Assembly (NCBI GenBank): GCA_015075165.1
Contig: JABTUY010000002.1
Coordinates: 907,868-971,867 of the forward strand
DNA: 64,000 nucleotides
DNA from: Ideonella sp.
Lineage (GTDB): Bacteria; Pseudomonadota; Gammaproteobacteria; Burkholderiales; Burkholderiaceae_C
Direction: 5' to 3'
Below are positions 10,454-20,382 of the stretch, one piece after another. A model generated the notes under the pieces. The model searched no databases. It saw only the letters and a list, made by a program, of their open reading frames with translations, and was not told the origin of the DNA. The translations under genes were made by a program, and so were the position numbers. The first letter of the stretch is position 1. The number at the start of each line of letters is the position of its first letter.

Positions 10454-11712
10454 GGCTGCTCCACCAGGGTGTTCAGGCGCACGCGCAGTGCGCTGCGCTG
10501 CGCGTCGAGGTCGATCAGGCGCAGCCGCGTGTCGGCGGCCTCGCGGCGCGCCGCGAGCACGGCGCCGAGGTCGCCGCGGCCGGCTTCGTATGCCGCCAGC
10601 GCGAGCGCGACGTGCTCGCTGGCCAGCGCCTGGCCGGTGCCGGCCAGGCGAGTGCGCTGGCGCTCCAGCGCCTGCAGCTCGGCCAGCTGCGCCTCGAGCT
10701 CTTCGCGGTGGCGGCGCAGCGCATCGTCGCGCTCGGCCTCGGCGCGCTGCACCTCATGCTCGCGCGCGCGCAGCTGCGGTTGTTGGCGCTGGCTGCGCTG
10801 CCACGGCAGGTCGAAGCTGAGCTGGAACGACACCATGTCGCCGTACTGCGCGCCGCGCCGGTTGTAGCTGACCTCCCACGCCCAATCGCCGCGCTGCTCG
10901 GCGTCGGCCTCGCGCGCCTCGGCCTGCGCGATCGCCTGCTGCGCCGAGTAGGCGGCCAGCTCGGCGTGGTGGTGCAGGTCGGCACGCGCCTGCTCGGGTG
11001 CGACCGCGGCCAATGCAGCGTTGCCGTTGAAGGCGTCGTCGACGGCGCCGTCGAGCGTGTCGTCGGCGCGCTCGCCGACCCAGCGGCGCAGCGCGGCGCG
11101 GGCCTTGGCCACGTCGCGCTGCGCGTCGTCGCGGCGATCGGCCAGTGCCAGCGCGTCCTGCCGCGCCGCGGTGCGTTCGGCCGGCAGCGCGCGGCCGGCG
11201 GCGATGCGGGCGTCCAGTGTGTCCTGCAGCAGCCGATTCTCGCGCTCCAGCTCACCCAGCTGGTCGACGCGGCGCTCGGCGAAGAGGACCGCCAGCCAGG
11301 CCAGCGCCGCGTCGCGCTGCACGGCGAGCTGCGCCACCGCGAGCAGCGTGCGTTCGCGCTCGGCACGCGCCTGTGCGCTGGCCACGCGCGCCGCGCGCTT
11401 GGCGCGGTTGGGCACCTCCTGCATCAGGCCGATGCGCTGCATCGTCATCGAGTCGCGTGTCAGCGTGTAGCGGTCGGCGCCGCGCAGCGGCAGGTTGTCG
11501 ACGCCGACGGTCAGGCGCGGGTCGGGCAGCGTGCCGGCGGCCACCTGCATGGCTTGCGCGCCGTCGACGGCGCTGTGCTGGGCGGCGAGCGCGGGCGAGC
11601 GCTGCTGTGCGAGGCGCATCGCCTCGTGCAGGCTGAGCCCGGCGTGCGCGGGGCCGAACGCGAGCAGCGCGGCCGACGCCGCGACGCGGGCGATGGTGGA
11701 AGCAACGGGCAT
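10450..11712 (-). CDS. cusC: CusC-like outer-membrane efflux protein (TolC family)
   Basis: 420 aa outer-membrane factor of the RND pump. It has a signal peptide (MPVASTIARVAASAALLAF, ending near AHA), then GLSLHEAMRLAQQRSPALAA, the usual opening of TolC repeats, and long Ala/Glu/Arg-rich helices with two internal halves. No lipobox cysteine is visible, unlike E. coli CusC. The ATG at 11712 is preferred because it gives a clean signal peptide; a longer frame runs upstream without protein character. It begins the coupled cusCBA set, 70 bp after the small secreted protein at 11783. Confidence 0.9.
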   Translation of the reverse strand: MPVASTIARVAASAALLAFGPAHAGLSLHEAMRLAQQRSPALAAQHSAVDGAQAMQVAAGTLPDPRLTVGVDNLPLRGADRYTLTRDSMTMQRIGLMQEVPNRAKRAARVASAQARAERERTLLAVAQLAVQRDAALAWLAVLFAERRVDQLGELERENRLLQDTLDARIAAGRALPAERTAARQDALALADRRDDAQRDVAKARAALRRWVGERADDTLDGAVDDAFNGNAALAAVAPEQARADLHHHAELAAYSAQQAIAQAEAREADAEQRGDWAWEVSYNRRGAQYGDMVSFQLSFDLPWQRSQRQQPQLRAREHEVQRAEAERDDALRRHREELEAQLAELQALERQRTRLAGTGQALASEHVALALAAYEAGRGDLGAVLAARREAADTRLRLIDLDAQRSALRVRLNTLVEQP

Positions 11713-11782
11713 GACGAGTCCTTCGTGGCAAGCGGGCAGGGCAACGGCAGGCCGATGCCTGCAGCCGGACGCGCGGCCGGCG

Positions 11783-12193
11783 CTAGTTGCGAAGGACTCG
11801 AAGCGTGAGGTAGATCGGCGGCGCCGGTGGCGGCGCTGCCGCACTGGGCCGTACGCGTTCGCGCACGCTGGGCGCCGGCTGCAGCGCGGACAGCTGCCAG
11901 TCGAGCACGGCCCACACGGTGGTGTTGGGCAGCGGCTTGGCCGCCGGCGTCACGCTCGCCTTGACGCCTTGTGCGTCTTGCTCGCAGTGCGCCTTGCACA
12001 GCTGCGGCTGGTCGGGGTCCATCGCCGTGCCCGCCATCGAGCCGTCGCAGCCCGGCATCTCGGGCATCGCCTGCGCTGGCGCGGCGGTGGCGCCCAGCGG
12101 GCAGACGTAGGCGGCCACGGCCCATTGCGAGGCCAGCAACCCCAGAACCAACCAGAGGGCAAGGCGGCGCAGCGCGCGCCTGAGCAGGACCAT
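11783..12193 (-). CDS. Small secreted Cys/His/Met-containing protein of the copper island
   Basis: 136 aa. A hydrophobic segment (LALWLVLGLLASQWAVA) serves as signal or anchor. It is followed by a short region with four cysteines and several Met/His (YVCPLGA, MPEMPGCDGSMAGTAMD, QLCKAHCEQD), then a Pro/Ala-rich tail. The architecture resembles small copper-tolerance proteins of the CopL/DUF2946 sort, but I cannot name the family with certainty. Its position just ahead of cusCBA, and a second protein of the same design at 19988, argue for a periplasmic copper-related role. The ATG at 12193 is chosen because it directly precedes the hydrophobic segment. Confidence 0.75.
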   Translation of the reverse strand: MVLLRRALRRLALWLVLGLLASQWAVAAYVCPLGATAAPAQAMPEMPGCDGSMAGTAMDPDQPQLCKAHCEQDAQGVKASVTPAAKPLPNTTVWAVLDWQLSALQPAPSVRERVRPSAAAPPPAPPIYLTLRVLRN

Positions 12194-12259
12194 GGCGCGA
12201 GTGTAGGGCGTGGCGCGGGCGGCGGCTGTGGCGCAGGCCGCGCAGCGGCCGCGTTGCGG

Positions 12260-12273
12260 TTGATCTGTATCAC
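12260..12273. promoter_or_regulatory. FNR/ANR-like box upstream of the cusCBA unit
   Basis: TTGAT-CTGT-ATCAC matches 9 of 10 defined positions of the FNR/ANR consensus TTGATNNNNATCAA. It lies 67-80 bp upstream of the start at 12193, a distance suited to control of the downstream minus-strand genes. Binding is inferred from the motif only. Confidence 0.45.
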
Positions 12274-12292
12274 GCATCGTGCGGCTGCGGCA

Positions 12293-12835
12293 TCAGGGCG
12301 CCGAAGATTCGCGCCGGTGCACGCGAAGCCACACCAGCGCCGCGACGATCGCGGCGTAGTTCAGTGCCAGGAACCACGGCGTGTTCCAGGCCAGCCCATC
12401 GAAGCCCCAGTAGGTGAACGGATAGAACACCGGTGAGGGATAGAACGCGGCCGAATGCGTGAACACGTCGATCACGACGTGCGACCACCAACCGAGCAGC
12501 GGCAGCCACAGCCGTCGCAACCACCACCACGCCAGCAACGTGACCGCGGCGGCGATCACCGCGCTGTGCCCGATGCAGTGCAGGTGATGCGTCCACAGCG
12601 CCACCAGCGGCGACAGCGCCGGCTCCTGGCCGGGCGACGCGGTGGCGTAGCGCAGCAGCGCCGACGCGTCGAGCGTGCCCTGCAGCACCAGGGCGAGCAG
12701 CGGCAGGCCTTGCAACAGGTCGGGCACGACGGCGAGCGCCACGGTGGCCAGCGCGGTGCGGCGCGGGATCGCGCAGCGCCGCCGGCCCCACGCGACGCCG
12801 ATGCCGGCCCAGATGCCGTGCGCCAGCAGGTCCAC
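12293..12835 (-). CDS. Membrane protein of the DUF457/YdjM metal-dependent hydrolase-like superfamily
   Basis: 180 aa, four to five hydrophobic segments. Conserved polar motifs sit at membrane edges: PDLLQG near the N-terminus, HHLHCIGHS, WWSHVVIDVFTHS and FYPSPVFYPF. This His/Asp pattern is that of the membrane-bound metal-dependent hydrolase superfamily (YdjM/DUF457), whose substrates are mostly unknown. The start is uncertain: GTG at 12835 gives MDLLAHGIW, while TTG at 12841 adds two residues. It lies 31 bp downstream of the copper ATPase and is probably co-transcribed with it. Confidence 0.75.
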   Translation of the reverse strand: MDLLAHGIWAGIGVAWGRRRCAIPRRTALATVALAVVPDLLQGLPLLALVLQGTLDASALLRYATASPGQEPALSPLVALWTHHLHCIGHSAVIAAAVTLLAWWWLRRLWLPLLGWWSHVVIDVFTHSAAFYPSPVFYPFTYWGFDGLAWNTPWFLALNYAAIVAALVWLRVHRRESSAP

Positions 12836-12866
12836 GGTCAACCCGTGCGGCGGTCGCGATGGGCGT

Positions 12867-15113
<2,247 letters not shown>

Positions 15114-15171
15114 GAGGGCCTTCCGGGGGGTCACCGCAGTGCTGCAGCTCGAGCGGACGGGCCACGATAGA

Positions 15172-15196
15172 CCTTGACATCATGTAAGAGTCAAGG
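15172..15196 (-). promoter_or_regulatory. MerR/CueR-type operator-promoter of the copper ATPase
   Basis: Perfect dyad CCTTGAC-N11-GTCAAGG. On the minus strand it lies between a -35 TTGACT and a -10 TATCGT separated by 19 bp. The overlong spacer spanned by a dyad is the hallmark of MerR-family activated promoters. The start at 15113 lies about 50 bp downstream of the -10, so the ATPase can be transcribed independently of the genes upstream of it. Confidence 0.8.
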
Positions 15197-15209
15197 CCTG
15201 CACCGACGT

Positions 15210-15545
15210 TCAGGGCGCCCGCTCGATCGTGGTGACGACGTAGCCGCTGGCAGCCTTCTCGACGTGGAAGCGCACCTTGTCGCCGGCCTTCAGCTGGTCG
15301 AGCAGCGCGGCGCTCTTGACCTGGAACACCATCGTCATCGGCGGCATGTCGAGGTTCCTGATCTCGCCGTGCTTGATCGTCAGCTTGCCGGCGGCCTTGT
15401 CGACCTTGCGGATCTCGCCGTCGGTCAGCACGGCGTCGGTGGCGGCTGGGTGGTGGGCGGCATGGTCGGCGGCGTTCAGTTGCGCCAGGGCCGGGCCGGC
15501 AAACGCGCCGGCGGCGATGGCGATCACGATCAGTGGGTTCTTCAT
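15210..15545 (-). CDS. cusF: CusF-like periplasmic copper-binding protein
   Basis: 111 aa. Signal peptide MKNPLIVIAIAAGAFAGPALA, then a His-containing linker, then one CusF-type beta-barrel. Compared with E. coli CusF, the ligand histidine (H59) and the two methionines (M70, M72 in MPPMTMVF) are kept. The tryptophan that caps Cu(I) is replaced by methionine (M67), which could change affinity or redox protection. The ATG at 15545 has GAAGGAG 8 nt upstream. A soluble CusF in addition to the CusB fusion gives the cell two chaperone modules. Confidence 0.9.
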   Translation of the reverse strand: MKNPLIVIAIAAGAFAGPALAQLNAADHAAHHPAATDAVLTDGEIRKVDKAAGKLTIKHGEIRNLDMPPMTMVFQVKSAALLDQLKAGDKVRFHVEKAASGYVVTTIERAP

Positions 15546-15563
15546 GGGCAAGGCTCCTTCGGG

Positions 15564-16025
15564 TCAGCGGTACGATTGGTAGACGTTGCTGCGGCCGTCT
15601 TTCTGCACCAGCAGCACGTCGTACGGGTCACGGCGGCCGCCGTACTCGGGGCCGTCCATGCCGGGTGAACCCACCGGCATCGCCGGCACGGCGAGGCCCA
15701 CTGCGGCGGGTTTCTCGGCGAGCAGGCGCCGGATCTCGCGCGCGGGGACGTGGCCCTCGATCGTGTAGCCGCCGACGCGGGCGGTGTGGCACGAGCCGTA
15801 GCGCAGCGGCATGCCGAGCGCGGCCCGCGCGTCGCTGTTGCCGCTGTCGTGGCTGCGCACGCGAAAGCCGTTGGCCTCGAGGTGGTGCACCCAGTCCTTG
15901 CAGCAGCCGCAACTCGGGCCCTTCCACACCTCGACCGGCGGCGGCTCCGCGGCGCCGGGCAGACGCGGCGCGAGGGCGGCGGCCGCGACGGCGGCGATCC
16001 AGTGGCGTCGATGCAGTGTCGTCAT
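15564..16025 (-). CDS. DUF411 family metal-binding protein
   Basis: 153 aa exported protein. The signal region (HRRHWIAAVAAAALAPRLPGAA) contains no perfect twin-Arg motif. The DUF411 domain follows, with VWKGPSCGCCKDWVHHLEANGF, YGSCHTARVGGYTIEGHVP and a C-terminal MPVGSPGMDG segment. The CGCC cluster and later cysteine, histidine and methionines are plausible copper ligands. DUF411 proteins (CopG-like in some clusters) accompany copper resistance genes; their reaction is not settled. The ATG at 16025 overlaps the upstream cupredoxin stop by 4 bp. Confidence 0.88.
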   Translation of the reverse strand: MTTLHRRHWIAAVAAAALAPRLPGAAEPPPVEVWKGPSCGCCKDWVHHLEANGFRVRSHDSGNSDARAALGMPLRYGSCHTARVGGYTIEGHVPAREIRRLLAEKPAAVGLAVPAMPVGSPGMDGPEYGGRRDPYDVLLVQKDGRSNVYQSYR

Positions 16026-16453
16026 GAGGTTCTCACGGTGATGGTGCCGACCATGCCGGCCTGGTAGTGGCCGGCGATCAGGCAGGCGAACTCGAACGTG
16101 CCGGGACGGTTGAACGTCCAGACGATCTCGCCGCGCTGGCCGGGCGGCACGTGGGCCATGTACGGCTCTTCGTGCTCCATGTCGGGGAACCTGACCATCA
16201 GCGCGGCGTGCTTCTCGTTCTCGGGCTTGGTGCCGATCACGAACTCGTGCATGACGCGGCCGGTGTTGTGTGCGACGAAGCGCACGGTGTCGTTCAGCCG
16301 CACGTCGCGGGCATCGCCGGCGATGCCCCAGTCTTTCTGCTCCTGCTTCGGCGCGCGGCGCGGGTGCGTGGCGTCGCCGTGCGCGCGCAGGGCCGGGGTG
16401 GTGGCCGCGAGCGCGGTGGCAATCAGCAGCAAGTGGTGGCGTCGTCGTTGCAT
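16022..16453 (-). CDS. Periplasmic cupredoxin-like copper protein
   Basis: 143 aa. An N-terminal signal peptide (RRRHHLLLIATALAATTPALRA) precedes a single cupredoxin domain. The copper ligand pattern is visible: His in VMHEFVIG and the C-terminal loop FEFACLIAGHYQAGM with Cys, His and Met (type 1 copper). It could shuttle electrons to or from the neighbouring multicopper oxidase, or buffer copper. A GGGAGA ribosome site stands just upstream of the ATG at 16453. Similar proteins in other copper islands are called CopI or plastocyanin/azurin family. Confidence 0.88.
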   Translation of the reverse strand: MQRRRHHLLLIATALAATTPALRAHGDATHPRRAPKQEQKDWGIAGDARDVRLNDTVRFVAHNTGRVMHEFVIGTKPENEKHAALMVRFPDMEHEEPYMAHVPPGQRGEIVWTFNRPGTFEFACLIAGHYQAGMVGTITVRTS

Positions 16454-16512
16454 GGTGGATCTCCCTGGTGGTCCGTTCGATCGATTTGGGTTCGCGCGAT
16501 CCGGCGCGTGCA

Positions 16513-17940
16513 TCAATGGCCGCCGTGGCTCCCGGCGGGCTTGCGCACCTGCACTTCGAGCGGCTGCGCCGGCTTGGCGGCCGGTGCCATCGACGTGCCG
16601 CCGCGCTGCGTGCTGCGCTCCGGTTCGGCCAGCGCAGCGGTCCACTCGCGGGCCACGCTGCCCGGCGGGTGCGCGAACCAGCCCGGGTCGCGGTAGTCGC
16701 CGCGCGGTTGGTCGCGGCGCACCTTGAGCACGCTGAACATGCCGCCCATGCCGACGGCGCCGAACGGGCCGGTGCCGGTCATCATCGCGGCGGTGTTGTC
16801 GGGCAGCGGCATCTCCATCTCGGTCATGTCGTGCATGCCGCGCTCGCCCATCACCATGTAGTCGGGGATCAGCTGCGTGATGCGGCGCGCGACGCTGCGG
16901 TGGTCGACGCCGATCATCGTCGGCACGGCGTGGCCCATCGCGTTCATCGTGTGGTGGCTCTTGTGGCAGTGGAATGCCCAGTCGCCTTCCGCGTCGGCCA
17001 CGAACTCGACCTGGCGCATCTGGCCGACCGCGATGTCGGTCGTCACCTCGGGCCAGCGGCTGCTCCGGGGCGTGGGCCCGCCGTCGGTGCCGGTGACCAC
17101 AAACTCGTGGCCGTGCAGATGGATCGGGTGGTTGGTCATCGTCAGGTTGCCGATGCGGATGCGCACCTTGTCGTGCTGGCGCACGATCAGCGGGTCGATG
17201 CCCGGGAAGATGCGGCTGTTCCAGCTCCACAGGTTGAAGTCGAGCATCGTCATCACCTTCGGCGTGGCGCTGCCGGGCTCGATGTCGTAGGCGTTGAGCA
17301 GGAAGCAGTAGTCGCGGTCGACCGGCTCGATCAGCGGGTGCTTGGTGCGCGGGTGCGTGACCCACAAGCCCATCATGCCCATCGCCATCTGCACCATCTC
17401 GTCGGCGTGCGGGTGGTACATGAAGGTGCCGGGCCGGCGCGCGACGAACTCGTAGACGAAGGTCTTGCCCGGCGGGATCGGCGGCTGTGTCAGGCCCATC
17501 ACGCCGTCCATGCCGTTGGGCAGGCGCTGGCCGTGCCAGTGCACGGCGTGCACCTCGGGCAGCTTGTTGGTGACGAAGATGCGCACGCGGTCGCCCTCGA
17601 CCACCTCGATCGTCGGCCCCGGGCTCTGTCCGTTGTAGCCCCACAGGTGCGCGTTGAAGCCGGGCGTCATCTCGCGCACCACCGGCTCGGCGACGAGGTG
17701 GAACTCCTTGACGCCGTTGCGCATGCGCCAGGGCAGCGTCCAGCCGTTGAGCGTGACCACCGGGTTGTACGGCCGGCCGCTGGCGGGCGCGAGCGGCGGC
17801 ATCGTGTCGGGCTTGTGCTGCAGCACCGGCTCGGGCAGCGCGGCCAGCGCCACGGTGCTGACGGCGGCGCTGCCGACCGCGCCGGTCAACGCGGCGGTGG
17901 TAGCGCTTGCGCCGCCGATGAAGTTGCGTCGGGACACCAT
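16513..17940 (-). CDS. Multicopper oxidase (CopA/PcoA-like) with Tat signal
   Basis: 475 aa periplasmic oxidase expected to oxidise Cu(I) to the less toxic Cu(II). It opens with a Tat motif SRRNFIGG and a hydrophobic stretch, so export would use TatABC (genes at 26402-27973). All copper-binding blocks are present: HWHG (about 132), HPHADEMVQMAMGMMG, HPIHLHGHEF (about 270) and HCHKSHHTMNAMGH (about 323). A methionine-rich tail segment (MHDMTEMEMPLPDNTAAMM, then MGGMF) may bind extra Cu(I). The ATG at 17940 has GAGGAAG upstream. The long open frame above the ATG is a shadow of the next gene. Confidence 0.93.
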   Translation of the reverse strand: MVSRRNFIGGASATTAALTGAVGSAAVSTVALAALPEPVLQHKPDTMPPLAPASGRPYNPVVTLNGWTLPWRMRNGVKEFHLVAEPVVREMTPGFNAHLWGYNGQSPGPTIEVVEGDRVRIFVTNKLPEVHAVHWHGQRLPNGMDGVMGLTQPPIPPGKTFVYEFVARRPGTFMYHPHADEMVQMAMGMMGLWVTHPRTKHPLIEPVDRDYCFLLNAYDIEPGSATPKVMTMLDFNLWSWNSRIFPGIDPLIVRQHDKVRIRIGNLTMTNHPIHLHGHEFVVTGTDGGPTPRSSRWPEVTTDIAVGQMRQVEFVADAEGDWAFHCHKSHHTMNAMGHAVPTMIGVDHRSVARRITQLIPDYMVMGERGMHDMTEMEMPLPDNTAAMMTGTGPFGAVGMGGMFSVLKVRRDQPRGDYRDPGWFAHPPGSVAREWTAALAEPERSTQRGGTSMAPAAKPAQPLEVQVRKPAGSHGGH

Positions 17941-17963
17941 GGGTGGCTTCCTCGGGGAGTCGT

Positions 17964-19394
17964 TCAGTGGCCGCCCGCGGCGTCGCTGTCGCCGGCGGCG
18001 GTGGTCGTGACGGGCAGCGCGATCGCGCCGGGGGTGCCGATCAACGCGTTGTCGAGCGCGGCCTGCGCGAGCCAGAAGTCGCGCAGCGCGTCGAGCGAGG
18101 CTTGCACGGCGGCGATCTGCGCGCGTGCGTCGGCCAGCAGCTCGAACACGCCGATCAGCATGCCGTTGTAGCGCAGCACGTTCTCGTCGCCGATGCGCCG
18201 GCGCAGCGGCACGATCTCGTCGCGGACGTGGCGCGCGATGTCCCACGCCGAGCGGTACGTGCCGTACGCCTCGCGCGCCTCGGAGCGCGCGGCGATCGCG
18301 GTGGCGGCGGCCTGCTGCAGCGCCTGCAGGTAGACGCTTTCGGCACGCGCGCTGCGCGCACCGCCCCAGTCGAACAGCGGCAGCTCGAGCGTCACCTCCC
18401 AGCCGCGCTGCGTCGGCGCCTCGTTCGAGCCGTTGTGCTGCAGCCCGAGCTCGAGCACGTTGACGAAGCGCGTGGTGCGCGTGAGACCGAGGCTGCGCGC
18501 GGTCTGCTGCACCATCAACCGCGCGCCTTCCACGTCGAGCCGCTGCGCGATCGCGGTGCGCTCGACGTCGGGCAGCGTCTTCGGTTCGGCGGGCAGATCG
18601 GGCAGGCGCTCGGGCAGCCGCAGGTTCGCCGCCGCGTCGCCCCACAGGCCGAGCGTGCGCACGAGCCGCTCGCGCGTGGCCTGCTGTGCCTGCTGCGCGC
18701 GCGCCAGGCCGAGCGCGGCATCGGCATGGAACGCCTGCTCGCGCGCCTGCTGCAGGCGGCTGAAGTTGCCCACCTGCGCCATGCGCTGCGCGAGCTCGGC
18801 ACCGGCCTCGGCGGCGCGCATCACCTGCCGCGCATAGTGCACCGACGCCTCGGCGGCCACCGCCAGCGTCCAGGCCTGGCGCGCGTCGGCGGCCAGCGCC
18901 AGCACCGCGGCGGCCACGTCGGCCTGGGTTTGCGCGAAGCGCTGCTGCTCGACGCGCTGGATCGCCGGCCACGCGATCAGCCGCGCAAGGTTGAAGTGCA
19001 CGCCGCGCTCGAGCTCGACCTCGTCGCCGCGCGTGAGCCGCGCAAAGCTGAAGCCGGGGTTCGGCAGCAGGCGCGATTGCACCAGCTCGGCCTCGCCGAT
19101 GCCGAGTGCGAACAGCCGCGCCTGCAGGCCGCGGTTGTTGAGCAGCGCGAGCTGCACCGCGGCGTCGGCCGCGAGCGGTTGTTGCTGCAGCAGCGCGGTC
19201 ACGCGTTGGTCGATGTGCTGCTGCTCGGCCGGCGTGCGCGCCCACAGCACGTCCTTGCCGAGCCGCTGCGAGGCGGTGTGCTGCACCGGCGCCAGGCCGC
19301 CGTCGGGGCTCCAGCTGGCGCAGCCGGTGGCGAAGAGCGCGCTGGCGAGCAACAGGCTTGCGACGCGAAGTCGCGTCGCGCGGGGTGAGGGCAT
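17964..19394 (-). CDS. Outer-membrane efflux lipoprotein (TolC/NodT family)
   Basis: 476 aa. Lipoprotein signal ending in LFATGC (cysteine near residue 25), then two TolC-type repeats of long helices. It is a second outer-membrane channel or TolC-like protein in the island besides cusC. No RND subunits adjoin it, so its partner may be CusBA or it may work without one. The ATG at 19394 has a perfect AAGGAG 6 nt upstream. An in-frame ATG at 19409 overlapping the previous stop (ATGA) is the alternative and would add five residues. Confidence 0.87.
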   Translation of the reverse strand: MPSPRATRLRVASLLLASALFATGCASWSPDGGLAPVQHTASQRLGKDVLWARTPAEQQHIDQRVTALLQQQPLAADAAVQLALLNNRGLQARLFALGIGEAELVQSRLLPNPGFSFARLTRGDEVELERGVHFNLARLIAWPAIQRVEQQRFAQTQADVAAAVLALAADARQAWTLAVAAEASVHYARQVMRAAEAGAELAQRMAQVGNFSRLQQAREQAFHADAALGLARAQQAQQATRERLVRTLGLWGDAAANLRLPERLPDLPAEPKTLPDVERTAIAQRLDVEGARLMVQQTARSLGLTRTTRFVNVLELGLQHNGSNEAPTQRGWEVTLELPLFDWGGARSARAESVYLQALQQAAATAIAARSEAREAYGTYRSAWDIARHVRDEIVPLRRRIGDENVLRYNGMLIGVFELLADARAQIAAVQASLDALRDFWLAQAALDNALIGTPGAIALPVTTTAAGDSDAAGGH

Positions 19395-19405
19395 CGACGG
19401 CTCCT

Positions 19406-19816
19406 TCATGGTCGGTGGCCGTGCTGGCCGGCTGGGCCGCGTGCCGGTTCACCGCCTGGCGCGCTGGCGGCGGCGGGTGCGGTGGGCCGGGTCGAGGGCG
19501 CAGCGGCTGCCGGCACCGCCGCGGCGGCCGCTGCCGCGGACGCCGGCGCCGCGGCCTCCCGCGCATAGCTGCGCCAGCCGCCGATGCGCTCGACCGTGTC
19601 GTTGGCCTGGCGCCAGGGCACGGCCGGCGCGTCGCCGAAGCGCCAGTAGTGCTCGAACGCCGAGGTGTGGCGCGCCGCCGGAACGCTGGCGGCGGCGTCG
19701 AGCGGGTCGGGCTTGTGGCCGCGTATCGCCTGCGCGTGTGCGGTGCTGTTGCCGACCACCAGTGCTGCCAGCAGCGCCGCTGCCGCCGCGTGGCGGCCGG
19801 TGAAGGGTGACCCCAT
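19406..19816 (-). CDS. Uncharacterised secreted protein of the copper island
   Basis: 136 aa, not assigned to a family. A signal peptide (GRHAAAAALLAALVVGNSTAHAQA) is followed by a compact, conserved-looking core with EHYWRFGDAPAVPW and NDTVERIGGWRSYAREA, then an Ala/Pro-rich tail ending in QHGHRP. The core has no cysteines, so direct Cu(I) ligation is not obvious. It lies between a small Cys/His protein and the outer-membrane lipoprotein, overlapping the latter's possible upstream ATG by ATGA. The start at 19816 is chosen for the signal peptide. Confidence 0.7.
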   Translation of the reverse strand: MGSPFTGRHAAAAALLAALVVGNSTAHAQAIRGHKPDPLDAAASVPAARHTSAFEHYWRFGDAPAVPWRQANDTVERIGGWRSYAREAAAPASAAAAAAAVPAAAAPSTRPTAPAAASAPGGEPARGPAGQHGHRP

Positions 19817-19987
19817 GAGAACCTCGCTTTCAGCATGCACGCCCATCGGCGTGCGCAAACCCGGGCGCTGCAGCGGCCGATGCCGGCAGCACGGGTGACC
19901 CACACGGCGTTCGGCCGGGCGAGCGGCGTCAGCGTCCGCGCGCGTGGCGCGCGTGAGGGCGCTGGCCCGCCGCGGCGTCGCGCCGCG

Positions 19988-20329
19988 TCAGGCGCGTGCG
20001 CGCGGGGGCCGTTCGGGCCCTGAGGTGAAGAACGCGGCGTGTCCGCCGTCCGGCGCCGGCGCCGCCTGCGGCGCCACGGCCGGCTCGGGCAGCGTGTGGC
20101 TCGCGCTGGGCAGCGCGAGGCCGACGCTGCACGCCGCGCAGGCGCTGCACTTGTGCACCTGGATCTGCGCGTCGCCGTCGTGCGCCATCGAAGCGTGGTG
20201 TTCGTGCGCAGCATGCCGCGCCGCATCCGCCGCGGGCACGCAGTGCAGCATCGTCGCCGCCGCCAGGCCCTGCAGCGGCAACGCCAGCGCCAGCAGCCAG
20301 AACACGAACGGGCGGATCACGCGTCGCAT
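19988..20329 (-). CDS. Small secreted His/Cys/Met protein, first gene of the CueR-box unit
   Basis: 113 aa. A hydrophobic signal (FVFWLLALALPLQGLAAA) precedes a short metal-binding-like region (MLHC, then ARHAAHEHHASMAHDGD and VHKCSACAACSVG) with one plus three cysteines and many histidines. A Pro/Ala tail follows. It shares the design, not clear sequence identity, of the protein at 11783 and resembles CopL/DUF2946-type copper proteins. It is the first gene downstream of the perfect CueR-type operator at 20383-20403, so strong copper induction is likely. Confidence 0.75.
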   Translation of the reverse strand: MRRVIRPFVFWLLALALPLQGLAAATMLHCVPAADAARHAAHEHHASMAHDGDAQIQVHKCSACAACSVGLALPSASHTLPEPAVAPQAAPAPDGGHAAFFTSGPERPPRARA

Positions 20330-20382
20330 GGGGCGGCCAGTATAGGCATCGGGCGCATCGGCTGCATGACGGCGCAGTCTGC

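Noticed and set aside
17941-20226. Long open frame extending the multicopper oxidase N-terminus
   Set aside because: It is a shadow of the outer-membrane lipoprotein and small secreted protein genes. The Tat signal right after the ATG at 17940 marks the true start.
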